From Promicromonospora iranensis (lineage in GTDB: Bacteria > Actinomycetota > Actinomycetes > Actinomycetales > Cellulomonadaceae): a stretch of DNA of 64,000 nt. Where the stretch lies: assembly GCF_028994775.1 (NCBI RefSeq), contig NZ_JAJQMN010000001.1:496001-560000 (forward strand), in the 5' to 3' direction. The notes below the pieces were generated by a model that was not told the origin of the DNA, made no database searches, and was given only the letters and a program-made list of their open reading frames with translations. Shown here piece after piece: positions 15,432 through 24,188 of the stretch. Numbering within the stretch: position 1 is the stretch's first letter; each line of letters opens with the position of its first letter. A program made the position numbers and the translations under genes.

Positions 15432-16439
15432 TCAGCGGGGCGGCGCACCGGTGGAGGCCCGCACCACGAGGCTGGTCGCCAGCTCGGTGCGGAGCGTGTG
15501 GCCGCTGGCGGTCCGGGCCCGGTGCACCAGGTCGACGGCGGTGGCGCCCATCTCGGCCAGCGGCTGGCGCACCGTCGTGAGCGCCGGGTCGATCCACGGG
15601 GCGATCGGCAGGTCGTCGAAGCCGACGAGCGAGACGTCGCGAGGCACCACCAGGCCGGCCTCGCGCAGCGCGCGCAGGGCGCCGAGGGCGGTGTCGTCGC
15701 TGCTGGCGAAGATGGCGGTGGGCGGGTCGTCCAGGGCCATGAGCCGCTGGGCGCCCTCGTACCCCGAGGTGACGCCGTACGCGCCGACGTACACGAGCTC
15801 GTCGTCGGTGGACTCGCCGGCCCGGATCATCGCCGCGCGGTAGCCCGCGAGCCGGGCGATGGCGTTGTCCTGCTCGAGCGCTCCCGTGATCGTGGCGATG
15901 CGCCGGTGGCCCAGGCCCAGCAGGTGCGCCGTCGCCTCGAGCCCACCCTGGAAGTTGGTGGCCCCGACGCTGAGCATCCCCTCGGGCGGACGCTGCCGCG
16001 GGTCGACGACGACGAGCGGCGTGCCGGTCTTCTCCAGCGCGCTCCGGGCCTCGGCGTCGGGCACCGCGACGATGCTGACCAGGCCGTCGGTGCCGCGCTC
16101 GAGCGCGTGGCGCACCCAGGCGCTGCAGTCGTCGGGGTCGGGCTCGACGGCCAGCACCACGTCGAGACCGAACCGCCGCGCGCCGGCGACGGCGCCGCGG
16201 ACCACCGCCTCGGACCACGTCCCCTCGAAGTCGACGATCCGGACGTCGATCATCCCCGTCGGCTTGGCCGACCGCGGCCGGACGCTGTAACCGTGCCGTT
16301 CCAGCACCTCGGTGACGCGGGCGCGGGTGGCGCCGGCGACGTCGGGCCGTGTGTTGAGGACCTTGGAGACCGTCGGGACCGAGACGCCCGCCTCGGCCGC
16401 CACGACGGCGAGCGGGATGCGGGGCTGGTCCTGTGTCAT
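15432..16439 (-). CDS. LacI-family transcriptional regulator of the sugar operon
   Basis: 335 residues. The N-terminal LacI helix-turn-helix (LAVVAAEAGVSVPTVSKVLN, residues about 10-29) and hinge are followed by a periplasmic-binding-like sensor domain. Such proteins repress sugar genes until an oligosaccharide binds. ATG at 16439 is preceded by GGAGGACGC, a strong ribosome site. It is divergent from the binding-protein operon; the spacer has a perfect 14-bp palindrome (16596-16609) and a related half-site at 16470-16480 close to its own start, so both self-control and operon control are likely. Confidence 0.92.
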   Translation of the reverse strand: MTQDQPRIPLAVVAAEAGVSVPTVSKVLNTRPDVAGATRARVTEVLERHGYSVRPRSAKPTGMIDVRIVDFEGTWSEAVVRGAVAGARRFGLDVVLAVEPDPDDCSAWVRHALERGTDGLVSIVAVPDAEARSALEKTGTPLVVVDPRQRPPEGMLSVGATNFQGGLEATAHLLGLGHRRIATITGALEQDNAIARLAGYRAAMIRAGESTDDELVYVGAYGVTSGYEGAQRLMALDDPPTAIFASSDDTALGALRALREAGLVVPRDVSLVGFDDLPIAPWIDPALTTVRQPLAEMGATAVDLVHRARTASGHTLRTELATSLVVRASTGAPPR

Positions 16440-16469
16440 GCGTCCTCCGTCGGCGTGGGCGAGTTCTGG

Positions 16470-16480
16470 TTTCCGAAATC
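16470..16480. promoter_or_regulatory. Possible secondary LacI-type operator
   Basis: TTTCCGAAATC resembles one half of the 16596-16609 palindrome and lies 31 bp upstream of the regulator's own start codon, so it could serve autoregulation. Confidence 0.4.
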
Positions 16481-16542
16481 AGGATCGTAGCGGAGACCGC
16501 GCGAGCTCGGCGCACAGCCAGACCATTCCGGGCAGGAGCCCA

Positions 16543-16571
16543 TTGACACGTTACCCGGCCGCGTCTAACCT
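16543..16571 (+). promoter_or_regulatory. Promoter of the sugar operon
   Basis: TTGACA (16543-16548), a 17-bp spacer and TAACCT (16566-16571). Transcription would begin near 16578, just before the operator region. Confidence 0.7.
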
Positions 16572-16595
16572 CCCCGGGTCTTTCCGAGATTCGTC

Positions 16596-16609
16596 TCCGA
16601 AATTTCGGA
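16596..16609. promoter_or_regulatory. LacI-type operator
   Basis: TCCGAAATTTCGGA is a perfect 14-bp palindrome placed just downstream of the predicted start site, 26 bp before the binding-protein start. TTTCCGAGATTC at 16581-16592 is a related word. Repressor bound here would block the polymerase. Confidence 0.75.
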
Positions 16610-16634
16610 ACAGCAGATCAACAAAGGAGTGATC

Positions 16635-17912
16635 GTGAACAGGACACCTCGCCTCGCCGGAGCGGCGACGGCGTCGACCCTCGCGCTGGCCCTCGCCCTC
16701 ACGGGATGCGGACGCAGCGACGAGGCCGGCACCACGGCTGAAGGCTCCAGCAGCATCACCGACGGCCCCGCCACGGGCACCATCGAGGTCTGGGCGATGG
16801 GCACGGAGGGCGAGCTGCTGCCCGAGCTCGCCGAGCAGTTCGAGGCGGACAACCCCGACGTCACGGTGAATGTCACGCCCGTGCCGTGGGAGTCGTCCAC
16901 CGAGAAGATCAACACCGCCATCGCCACGGGCGAGGTGCCCGACGTCATGCAGGTCGGGACCACCCTCATGAGCGGCTTCGTGGAGCTCGGCGGCCTCGCA
17001 CCCACCCCGGAGGACATCGACTCCGAGGCGTTCTTCCCGGGCGCATGGGACACCACGGTCGTCGACGGGACGTCCTACGGCGTGCCCTGGTACGTCGAGT
17101 CGCGGGTCCTGTACTACCGCACGGACCTCGCGGAGCAGGAGGGCTTGGCGGCCCCGAGGACCTGGGCCGACCTGACCGACTTCGCGGCAGGGCTGCAGGA
17201 CGCCGGCGCGGAGCACGGCATCGCGCTGCAGACGCGCGGCAACTCCACGGCGCTGATGTACCTCCCGTTCTACTGGCAGGCGGGCGGCGAGATCATGGAC
17301 GACGGCGGCGAGTTCACCCTCGACAACGACGCCCAGGTCAAGGCGCTGGAGTACTACTCCTCGTTCATGCGCGACGGACTGGCCCCGCCGGTGCTCGTCG
17401 AGGAGGAGAAGGTGCAGAACTTCATCGACGGCAAGCTCGGGTCGTTCGTCTCCGGCCCGTGGGAGCGCGCGAACCTGCTGACGACGGCGGGCGACAAGTT
17501 CGCCGACTCGTTCGGTGTGGTGCCGCTTCCCGCGGACGAGGCGACGGGATCGTTCATCGGCGGCTCCAACCTCGCCGTTCTGGCCGACGCCGCCAACCCC
17601 GACGCCGCGTGGAAGTTCGTCCAGTTCGCCACCGATCCCGCCACGCAGGTCGACTGGTTCGAGATCTCGCACGACCTGCCCGCCGTACAGGCCTCCTGGG
17701 ACGACCCCGCGCTGGCTGACGACGAGGCCGTCGCCGTCTACCAGGAAGTGCTCGAGACGGCGCGCTCGACGCCCGCGATCCCGACCTGGGCCGAGATCGA
17801 GCACGAGCTCGACCTCCTCATCGAGCAGGTGATCGCCGGTGACGTGAGCCCCGAGGACGCGGCGAAGCAGATGCAGGACGCCGCCACCTCGATCGGGACG
17901 GGCCTGGACTGA
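16635..17912 (+). CDS. ABC sugar transporter, extracellular binding lipoprotein
   Basis: 425 residues. A signal sequence ends in the lipobox LALTGC, anchoring the protein outside the membrane. The mature part is a family 1 solute-binding protein (TIEVWAMGTEGELLPELAEQ; GVPWYVESRVLYYRTDL; a C-terminal AWKFVQFATDP segment). It delivers sugars to the two permeases encoded next. GTG at 16635 was chosen because AAAGGAG ends 5 nt upstream; a GTG two codons earlier lies within that site. First gene of the LacI-controlled operon. Substrate is unproven; the glycosidases point to short glucans. Confidence 0.92.
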   Translation: MNRTPRLAGAATASTLALALALTGCGRSDEAGTTAEGSSSITDGPATGTIEVWAMGTEGELLPELAEQFEADNPDVTVNVTPVPWESSTEKINTAIATGEVPDVMQVGTTLMSGFVELGGLAPTPEDIDSEAFFPGAWDTTVVDGTSYGVPWYVESRVLYYRTDLAEQEGLAAPRTWADLTDFAAGLQDAGAEHGIALQTRGNSTALMYLPFYWQAGGEIMDDGGEFTLDNDAQVKALEYYSSFMRDGLAPPVLVEEEKVQNFIDGKLGSFVSGPWERANLLTTAGDKFADSFGVVPLPADEATGSFIGGSNLAVLADAANPDAAWKFVQFATDPATQVDWFEISHDLPAVQASWDDPALADDEAVAVYQEVLETARSTPAIPTWAEIEHELDLLIEQVIAGDVSPEDAAKQMQDAATSIGTGLD

Positions 17913-17914
17913 CC

Positions 17915-18805
17915 GTGACCGTCTCCGCACGCCGCCGCCGCACCGGCCTCGCCGCCTGGGGCTTCGCGCTGCCGTTCGCGGTGTTGTTCGCCGTGTTCAT
18001 GCTGCTCCCGGTCGCGTCCTCCCTGTACATGGCGTTCACCGACATGCACGGGGCGGACCTCAAGACCCCGTGGGCGGTGAACTTCGTCGGGCTCGACAAC
18101 TTCGTCGCGGTCCTCGGGGACCCGAAGTTCCAGCAGGCCGCCGGCAACACGCTCTACTTCGTCGGGGTGGCCATGCCGCTAACGCTCGGGATCGCGCTGC
18201 TCCTGGCGGTGCTGCTCAACTCGGGCCTGGTGTGGTTCCGGTCGGTGTTCCGCGTCGGGTTCTACGCCCCCGTGGTGACCTCGATCGTCGCGGTGGCGGT
18301 CGTGTGGCGGTTCCTGCTGCAGCCCGACTTCGGGCTGGTGAACTCAGCCCTCGGCATGGTCGGCATCGACGGGCCGCGCTGGCTCACCGACGAGGTCTGG
18401 GCCATGCCGTCGCTCATCGTGATGGCCACGTGGCGCAACGTCGGGTACTCGATGGTGATCCTGCTGGCCGGTCTGCAGGGCATCCCCCGCGACCTGTACG
18501 AGGCGTCGGCCATCGACGGGGCCGGCGCCGTGCGCCAGTTCCGGTCCATCACGGTCCCCCTGCTGCGGCCCACACTGCTGTTCTGCGCGGTCATCACCGG
18601 CATCGGGTACCTGCAGTTCTTCGAGGAGCCGTTCGTCATGACGCAGGGCGGGCCGCTCGGGGCCACCAACTCGGTCGCCTACGAGATCTTCAACCAGTTC
18701 GGGTTCGGCAACTACGGCGTCTCCGCAGCGATGAGCTACGTGCTGTTCGTCGCCATCGTGATCCTGTCGTACCTCCAGTTCCGCCTGCTCAGGACGGAGA
18801 AGTGA
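17915..18805 (+). CDS. ABC sugar transporter permease (MalF type)
   Basis: 296 residues with about six membrane helices. The cytoplasmic EAA loop that contacts the ATPase is visible as YEASAIDGAGAVRQFRSITVP. The N-terminal RRRRTG precedes the first helix, typical of binding-protein-dependent sugar permeases. GTG at 17915 follows the binding-protein stop by 2 bp, and the stop overlaps the ATG of the second permease, so the genes are translationally coupled. No ATP-binding subunit is encoded in the operon; a shared MsiK-type ATPase elsewhere in the chromosome is the usual solution in actinobacteria. Confidence 0.93.
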   Translation: MTVSARRRRTGLAAWGFALPFAVLFAVFMLLPVASSLYMAFTDMHGADLKTPWAVNFVGLDNFVAVLGDPKFQQAAGNTLYFVGVAMPLTLGIALLLAVLLNSGLVWFRSVFRVGFYAPVVTSIVAVAVVWRFLLQPDFGLVNSALGMVGIDGPRWLTDEVWAMPSLIVMATWRNVGYSMVILLAGLQGIPRDLYEASAIDGAGAVRQFRSITVPLLRPTLLFCAVITGIGYLQFFEEPFVMTQGGPLGATNSVAYEIFNQFGFGNYGVSAAMSYVLFVAIVILSYLQFRLLRTEK

Positions 18806-19653
18806 TGGCAGACGACGACGCGCCCCGCCGGCGCCGCCTCACCCCGCGCGCGGTGGTCCTGAACGTCGCGCTCCTGGTCGGTCTCGCCGCCTCGATCGGA
18901 CCGCTCATCTGGATGGTGGTGTCCTCGGTCAAGCCGGAGGGCGAGATCCGGCAGTTTCCGCCCACCTTCCTCCCCGACCAGCTGACGTGGGCGAACTACA
19001 CCGAGCTGTTCGCCACGCTGAGCTTTCCGCGCTACTTCCTGAACTCGGTGGTGGTGGCGGTCATCGTGACCGTCGGGTCGGTCCTGTTCAGCGCGATGGT
19101 CGGCTACGCCCTGGCGAAGCTCGACTTTCCCGGCCGGCGCACCCTCTTCGCGCTGGTCATGGGCACCCTGATGGTCCCGGGCATGGTCACCTTCGTTCCG
19201 CTCTTCGTGCTCGTGGCCAACCTGGACCTCATCAACACCTATGCGGCGCTGATCCTGCCGTTCCTGGCGGCGCCGTTCGGGGTGTTCCTGATGCGACAGT
19301 TCATGCTCGACATCCCGGACGAGCTGCTCGACGCCGCGCGCGTCGACGGGGCCGGCGAGTTCCGCACGTTCTTCGCCGTCGTGCTGCCGCAGACCAGGCC
19401 CGCGCTGGCGACGCTCGGCATCCTGACGTTCCTCGGGTCCTGGAACAACTTCCTGTGGCCCCTGGTCGCCGTGCAGTCGGCCGACAAGTACACCCTGCCG
19501 GTCGCCCTGGCCCTGTACTCGACGGGCCAGAACACCGTGCAGTACGGCCTGCTCGTCGCCGGCGCGACGGTCATCGTGCTGCCCATCCTCATCGTCTTCC
19601 TGGCCCTGCAGCGGCACATCGTGCAGGGCATCTCCACCACCGGCCTGAAGTAG
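18805..19653 (+). CDS. ABC sugar transporter permease (MalG type)
   Basis: 282 residues with about six membrane helices; partner of the preceding permease. The EAA loop reads LLDAARVDGAGEFRTFFAVVLP. The end HIVQGISTTGLK is close to the MalG-type consensus ending in GxTxGAVKG/GLK. The ATG overlaps the preceding stop by one base. The beta-glucosidase gene follows 10 bp later. Confidence 0.93.
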   Translation: MADDDAPRRRRLTPRAVVLNVALLVGLAASIGPLIWMVVSSVKPEGEIRQFPPTFLPDQLTWANYTELFATLSFPRYFLNSVVVAVIVTVGSVLFSAMVGYALAKLDFPGRRTLFALVMGTLMVPGMVTFVPLFVLVANLDLINTYAALILPFLAAPFGVFLMRQFMLDIPDELLDAARVDGAGEFRTFFAVVLPQTRPALATLGILTFLGSWNNFLWPLVAVQSADKYTLPVALALYSTGQNTVQYGLLVAGATVIVLPILIVFLALQRHIVQGISTTGLK

Positions 19654-19663
19654 GAGTCCTTCC

Positions 19664-20851
19664 GTGACCGAACAGATCACGCTGCCCACCGCACCCGGCT
19701 TCCTGTGGGGCGCGTCGACCGCCGCGCACCAGATCGAGGGAGGCAACGTCAACAGCGACTGGTGGGCGAAGGAGCACGTCCCGGGGACGCTGTGCGCCGA
19801 GAGCTCCGGCGACGCCGTCGACAGCTACCACCGCTACCCGGAGGACGTCCGGCTGCTCGCCGACGCCGGGCTGAACAGCTACCGCTTCTCGGTCGAGTGG
19901 GCGCGGATCGAGCCCGCCGAGGGCGAGATCTCCCGGGCCCAGCTCGCGCACTACCGGCGCATGATCGACACGTGCCTGGCCGCCGGCGTCACGCCGGTCG
20001 TCACGCTGCTGCACTTCACGCTGCCGCGGTGGTTCGCCGAGCGGGGCGGCTGGTTCGCGCCCGACGCCGTCGACACGTTCAGCCGGTACGTCGAGACCGT
20101 CACGCGGATCCTGGGCGACGTGCGCCACGTCGTCACGATCAACGAGCCCAACATCACCTCGATGATGCTGGGCGCGAGCCGGCGCACCAACCTGGATGCC
20201 GCGGGCCTGGCGGCACCCGACCAGGCGGCGTCCGAGGTGCAGGCGACGGCCCACCGCCGGGCCGTCGAGATCCTGCACGGACTGGGGCACGTTCGGGCCG
20301 GCTGGACCGTCGCGAACCAGGTGTTCCAGGCCGCTCCGGGTGCAAAGGAGGCCCGGGACGCCTACGCCTACCCGCGCGAGGACTTCTTCCTGGAGGTCGC
20401 GCGCGGCGACGACTTCGTGGGCGTGCAGAGCTACCTGCGCACGATCATCGGGACCGACGGCGAGCCCGTGCCCTTCGGTGACGACGTCGAACGCACCCTG
20501 ACCGGCTGGGAGTACTACCCGCAGGCGCTGGGCGAGGCGCTGGAGTACACCCACCGCATCACCGGTGGCGTGCCCATGATCGTCACCGAGAACGGGATGG
20601 CCACCGCCGACGACGCACGCCGCGTCGACTACACCCGGGGCGCCCTGGAGAGCATGGCCCGGGCGATGGCCGGCGGGTGCCGCGTCGAGGGGTACCTGCA
20701 CTGGTCCCTTCTCGACAACTACGAGTGGATGAGCGGCTTCGCCCCGACGTTCGGGCTGATCGCCGTCGACCGCACGACGTTCGAGCGCACGCCCAAGCCG
20801 AGCCTTGCGTGGCTCGGCGACGTCGCCCGCACGGGGAAGCTGCCCGCCTGA
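19664..20851 (+). CDS. Glycoside hydrolase family 1 beta-glucosidase
   Basis: 395 residues, cytoplasmic (no signal peptide). GH1 enzymes split beta-linked glucosides with retention. The acid/base Glu161 sits in VTINEPN and the nucleophile Glu309 in IVTENG; WGASTAAHQIEGG near residue 15 is the family N-terminus. At 395 residues it is shorter than the usual 440-480, so some loops around the active site are trimmed. GTG at 19664 has AGGAG about 6 nt upstream. It would hydrolyse oligosaccharides imported by the transporter encoded upstream. Confidence 0.93.
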   Translation: MTEQITLPTAPGFLWGASTAAHQIEGGNVNSDWWAKEHVPGTLCAESSGDAVDSYHRYPEDVRLLADAGLNSYRFSVEWARIEPAEGEISRAQLAHYRRMIDTCLAAGVTPVVTLLHFTLPRWFAERGGWFAPDAVDTFSRYVETVTRILGDVRHVVTINEPNITSMMLGASRRTNLDAAGLAAPDQAASEVQATAHRRAVEILHGLGHVRAGWTVANQVFQAAPGAKEARDAYAYPREDFFLEVARGDDFVGVQSYLRTIIGTDGEPVPFGDDVERTLTGWEYYPQALGEALEYTHRITGGVPMIVTENGMATADDARRVDYTRGALESMARAMAGGCRVEGYLHWSLLDNYEWMSGFAPTFGLIAVDRTTFERTPKPSLAWLGDVARTGKLPA

Positions 20852-20928
20852 GCCCGGAGCCCCGGACCGGACGGCGACGCCCTACCGCACCACCTGTCAC
20901 GGCTACGACGACGTAGAGGAGACACATC

Positions 20929-22497
20929 ATGAGCAGAAGGACCACGAGGTACAAGACGGCGGTGGCCGCGGCCGCCGTCGCCGCCCTGACGTTCACCGCC
21001 GTCCCGGCGAGCGGGAGCACCGACGGCGCCGCGGCGGCCGAGGGCGCCGCGAGCGCCGACCGGAGCCAGGACCGGCGCACGCTGCGGACCTGGGCGGCGG
21101 ACACCTGGCGCTCGTTCGACGCCCTGGTCGTCGAGGAGACCGGGCTGCCCGACGACAACATCGGCGGTGACCTCAGCCCGGGCAGTCGCGGCAGCTACAC
21201 CTCGCCGACGAACATCGGCGCCTACCTGTGGAGCACGGTGGTCGCCCGCGACGTCGGGCTGATCGGGCGCGCCGAGGCGCGCGAGCGCCTGGCGACCACG
21301 CTGGAGACCGTCGCCGGGCTGGAGAAGCACGAGCCCAGCGGCATGTTCTACAACTGGTACGACCCGGAGACGGGCGCCAAGCTGCTGACGTTCCCCACGA
21401 GCGGCGACCCGGTCAAGCCGTTCCTGTCCAGCGTCGACAACGGCTGGCTGGCCACCGGCCTGCTGCTGGCGAGCCGTGCGGAGCCGGCTCTGGCCGGCGA
21501 GGCGGACGCGGTCCGGGAGCGCATGGACTTCGGCTGCTACTACGACGCCGCGCAGAACCAGATCCGTGGCGGGTTCTGGGACACCGACCCGCAGGAGCCG
21601 GCGCCGGTCGCCGGCGACTACTGCGGCATGGGCGCGGACGTCTGGTACACGGGCCACCACTACGGGGCGTTCAACACGGAGCCGCGTATCGCGTCGTACC
21701 TGGGCATCGCCGAGGGGCAGATCCCGCCGGAGCACTACTTCGGCACGTACCGCACGTTCCCGGACAGCTGCGACTGGGACTGGACGGAGACGCGGCCGAC
21801 CGGCGAGTGGGCCGAGTACCTGGGTGTCCCTGTGTTCGAGGGCGCGCTGCCCTACCGCGGCATGCGGATCGTGCCGACGTGGGGCGGCAGCATGTTCGAG
21901 GCGCTGATGGTGCCGCTGTTCGTGCCCGAGGAGACGTGGGGACCCCGGTCGTGGGGCCGCAACCATCCGCTGTACGTGCGCGGGCAGATCGAGCACGGGA
22001 TGCGGGAGGCCGGCTACGGCTACTGGGGCTTCTCGCCGTCGAACGACCCGGCCGGCGGGTACCGCGAGTACGGCGTCGACCAGCTGGGGCTGGACGGTCC
22101 CGGCTACACCTCGGACCAGGAGCGCACGACGGTCGACCAGCCCTACGCGGGCTGTCGGGAGGGCTCGCCCGCACCCACCGAGTACGGCGACGGCGTGGTG
22201 ACGCCACACGCCTCGTTCCTCGCACTGCGGTATGCCCCCGGTGAGTCGATGGCGAACCTGCGGCGTATCGCGCGGGACTTCGACGCGTACGGTCCAGGCG
22301 GCTTCTACGACGCCGTGGCGGTGCGCAGCGGGCAGGTCTCCGAGCGGTACCTCGCGCTGGACCAGGGCATGATCATGGCGGCGCTCGGCAACGAGCTGGC
22401 CGACGACGCGATGCGGCGTTACGTCGCGCCGGGCGCGCTGGAGCAGAGGGTTCGCCCGCTGATGGCGATGGAGAAGTTCAACGTCGGCCGGAAGTAG
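20929..22497 (+). CDS. Secreted glycoamylase-domain protein, GH144-like
   Basis: 522 residues. A typical signal peptide (basic RRTTRYK, hydrophobic core, likely cleavage after VPASG) means export. The mature protein resembles the glycoamylase domain (PF10091) found in family GH144 endo-beta-1,2-glucanases: WGGSMFEALMVPLF, GYGYWGFSPSNDPAGGYREY, VTPHASFLALRYAPGESMANL and YGPGGFYDAV are in the expected order. I infer that it cuts an extracellular beta-glucan to oligosaccharides for uptake; exact linkage cannot be read. ATG at 20929 has GAGGAGA about 7 nt upstream. The 77-bp gap before it has no clear terminator, so it stays in the operon. Confidence 0.82.
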   Translation: MSRRTTRYKTAVAAAAVAALTFTAVPASGSTDGAAAAEGAASADRSQDRRTLRTWAADTWRSFDALVVEETGLPDDNIGGDLSPGSRGSYTSPTNIGAYLWSTVVARDVGLIGRAEARERLATTLETVAGLEKHEPSGMFYNWYDPETGAKLLTFPTSGDPVKPFLSSVDNGWLATGLLLASRAEPALAGEADAVRERMDFGCYYDAAQNQIRGGFWDTDPQEPAPVAGDYCGMGADVWYTGHHYGAFNTEPRIASYLGIAEGQIPPEHYFGTYRTFPDSCDWDWTETRPTGEWAEYLGVPVFEGALPYRGMRIVPTWGGSMFEALMVPLFVPEETWGPRSWGRNHPLYVRGQIEHGMREAGYGYWGFSPSNDPAGGYREYGVDQLGLDGPGYTSDQERTTVDQPYAGCREGSPAPTEYGDGVVTPHASFLALRYAPGESMANLRRIARDFDAYGPGGFYDAVAVRSGQVSERYLALDQGMIMAALGNELADDAMRRYVAPGALEQRVRPLMAMEKFNVGRK

Positions 22498-22546
22498 CGC
22501 CACCCGATGTGTCAGTCGTTCACCTCACCCACGAAGGAGCCTGCCG

Positions 22547-24178
22547 TTGACCTCGGACCTCGCCTCGCGCCTGGGGCGCACCGTGCTGTACCAGATCTAT
22601 CCGCAGTCCTTCGCGGACGCGAACGGTGACGGAATCGGCGACCTCGCCGGGATCACCGAGCGCCTGGACTACCTGGACTGGCTAGGGGTCGACGCGCTCT
22701 GGCTCAGCCCGTGCTTCGTCTCCCCGTTCGCCGACGCCGGGTACGACGTCGCGGACTTCTTCCAGGTGGCCCCGCGCTACGGCACGAACGAGGACATGGC
22801 CCGGCTGACCGAGGAGGCCGGCCGGCGCGGCATCTCGGTGCTGCTCGACCTCGTGGCCGGTCACACCTCGGACCAGCATCCGTGGTTCCGGTGGTCGGCC
22901 GACGACCCGGACGACCACCGGTTCGTCTGGAGCGACGTGCCGGTGGACGGGTTCCAGCCCGGGACCGGCGCGCGGGGCGGGTACTACCTGCCCAACTTCT
23001 TCCCGGTGCAGCCCGCCCTGAACTACGGCTACGCCCGGCTCGACCCGGCTGAGCCGTGGCGTCAGCCGGTCGACGCACCCGGTCCCCTGGCCAACCGGGC
23101 GGCGCTGCGCGAGATCATGGCGCACTGGTTCGACCTCGGCGTCGCGGGCTTCCGTGTCGACATGGCGTCGTCGCTCGTCAAGGACGACCCGGGCCACGTG
23201 GAGACGAGCCGTCTGTGGCGCGAGACCCGCTCCTGGCTGGACGACGCCTACCCGGGCCGCGTGCTGATCAGCGAGTGGGGCGACCCGCGGGTCGCCGTCC
23301 CGGCGGGCTTCCACGTCGACTTCTTCCTCCAGTTCGGGGGCGACGACGACGGGCTCCCCTTCCGGTCCCTGTGGAACAACGGCGCGGGGACGGTCAACCC
23401 GTCCTGGGGCGAGGTGCCGGCGTGGGCCGGCGCGGAAGGCACGGGCGACGCCCGCACGTTCGTCGACGCCTGGCAGGCGGCCGCCGACGCCATAGCGGCC
23501 ACGGGTCGCGGCGGAGTGGTCGGCCTGCCGACGTCGAACCATGACTTCACGCGCCTGGTGGCGGGTGCGCGCGACGCCGAGCAGGCCCGTGTCGCCCACG
23601 TGCTCACCATGACCTGGCCCGCCCTGCCGTCGGTCTACTACGGGGACGAGATCGGCATGCGGTACGTGCCGGGCACGCCGACGTTGGAGGGGTCGCGTCT
23701 CAGCCCGACGTACGACCGGGCAGGATCGCGCACCCCCATGCAGTGGGGCGACCTCCCGTCCGGCACGCTCGGCCCAGGCGACCCAGCGACCGCCTGCTAC
23801 CTGCCGCAGGACCCCGAACCGGACCGGCCCACGGTCGCTGCCCAGCTCGACGACGACGACTCGCTCCTGCACCTGGTCCGCACGCTCATCGCCCTGCGGC
23901 ACGACGACCCCCGTCTCGACGTCGCGTCGTCGGTCGAGGTGCTCGGCACCGGGTATCCCGTGACGTACCTCCGGGGCGGCACGCTCGCCGTCGTGCTGAA
24001 CCCGGGACGCGCGCCGGTACGTCAGCCGCTGCCGGGCGCCGCGGAGGCGCGGCCCGTGCTCGCCCGGGGGTGCAGGACGGAAGCCGGCGCCGACGGGGAC
24101 GATGTGGTGCACCTGGACGGATTCGGCTATGCGGTGCTCGACCTGGACGCGCCCGAGGACTTCCGGCCGGCGGGTTAA
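22547..24178 (+). CDS. Glycoside hydrolase family 13 (alpha-glucosidase-like)
   Basis: 543 residues, no signal peptide. The (beta/alpha)8 GH13 motifs are clear: LDLVAGHTSDQHPWF, nucleophile Asp205 in GFRVDMASSL, acid/base Glu243 in LISEWGDP and the stabiliser Asp333 in TSNHD. The sequence NGDGIGDLAGI near residue 25 is typical of oligo-1,6-glucosidase/alpha-glucosidase subfamilies. The start is TTG at 22547 with GAAGGAG 7 nt upstream. It is the last gene of the operon. An alpha-glucosidase beside beta-glucan genes is unexpected, so the imported sugar may contain both linkage types, or the operon may serve several sugars. Confidence 0.92.
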   Translation: MTSDLASRLGRTVLYQIYPQSFADANGDGIGDLAGITERLDYLDWLGVDALWLSPCFVSPFADAGYDVADFFQVAPRYGTNEDMARLTEEAGRRGISVLLDLVAGHTSDQHPWFRWSADDPDDHRFVWSDVPVDGFQPGTGARGGYYLPNFFPVQPALNYGYARLDPAEPWRQPVDAPGPLANRAALREIMAHWFDLGVAGFRVDMASSLVKDDPGHVETSRLWRETRSWLDDAYPGRVLISEWGDPRVAVPAGFHVDFFLQFGGDDDGLPFRSLWNNGAGTVNPSWGEVPAWAGAEGTGDARTFVDAWQAAADAIAATGRGGVVGLPTSNHDFTRLVAGARDAEQARVAHVLTMTWPALPSVYYGDEIGMRYVPGTPTLEGSRLSPTYDRAGSRTPMQWGDLPSGTLGPGDPATACYLPQDPEPDRPTVAAQLDDDDSLLHLVRTLIALRHDDPRLDVASSVEVLGTGYPVTYLRGGTLAVVLNPGRAPVRQPLPGAAEARPVLARGCRTEAGADGDDVVHLDGFGYAVLDLDAPEDFRPAG

Positions 24179-24181
24179 CCT
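24176..24181 (+). promoter_or_regulatory. Leaderless -10 box (purC)
   Basis: TAACCT, 7 nt before the GTG at 24189; it overlaps the stop codon of the GH13 gene, so purC is transcribed separately from the sugar operon. Confidence 0.6.
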
Positions 24182-24188
24182 TGGCCGC

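Noticed and set aside
16623-16629. GTG at 16629 as the start of the sugar-binding protein
   Set aside because: It lies at the edge of the AAAGGAG ribosome site, which is correctly spaced for the GTG at 16635.
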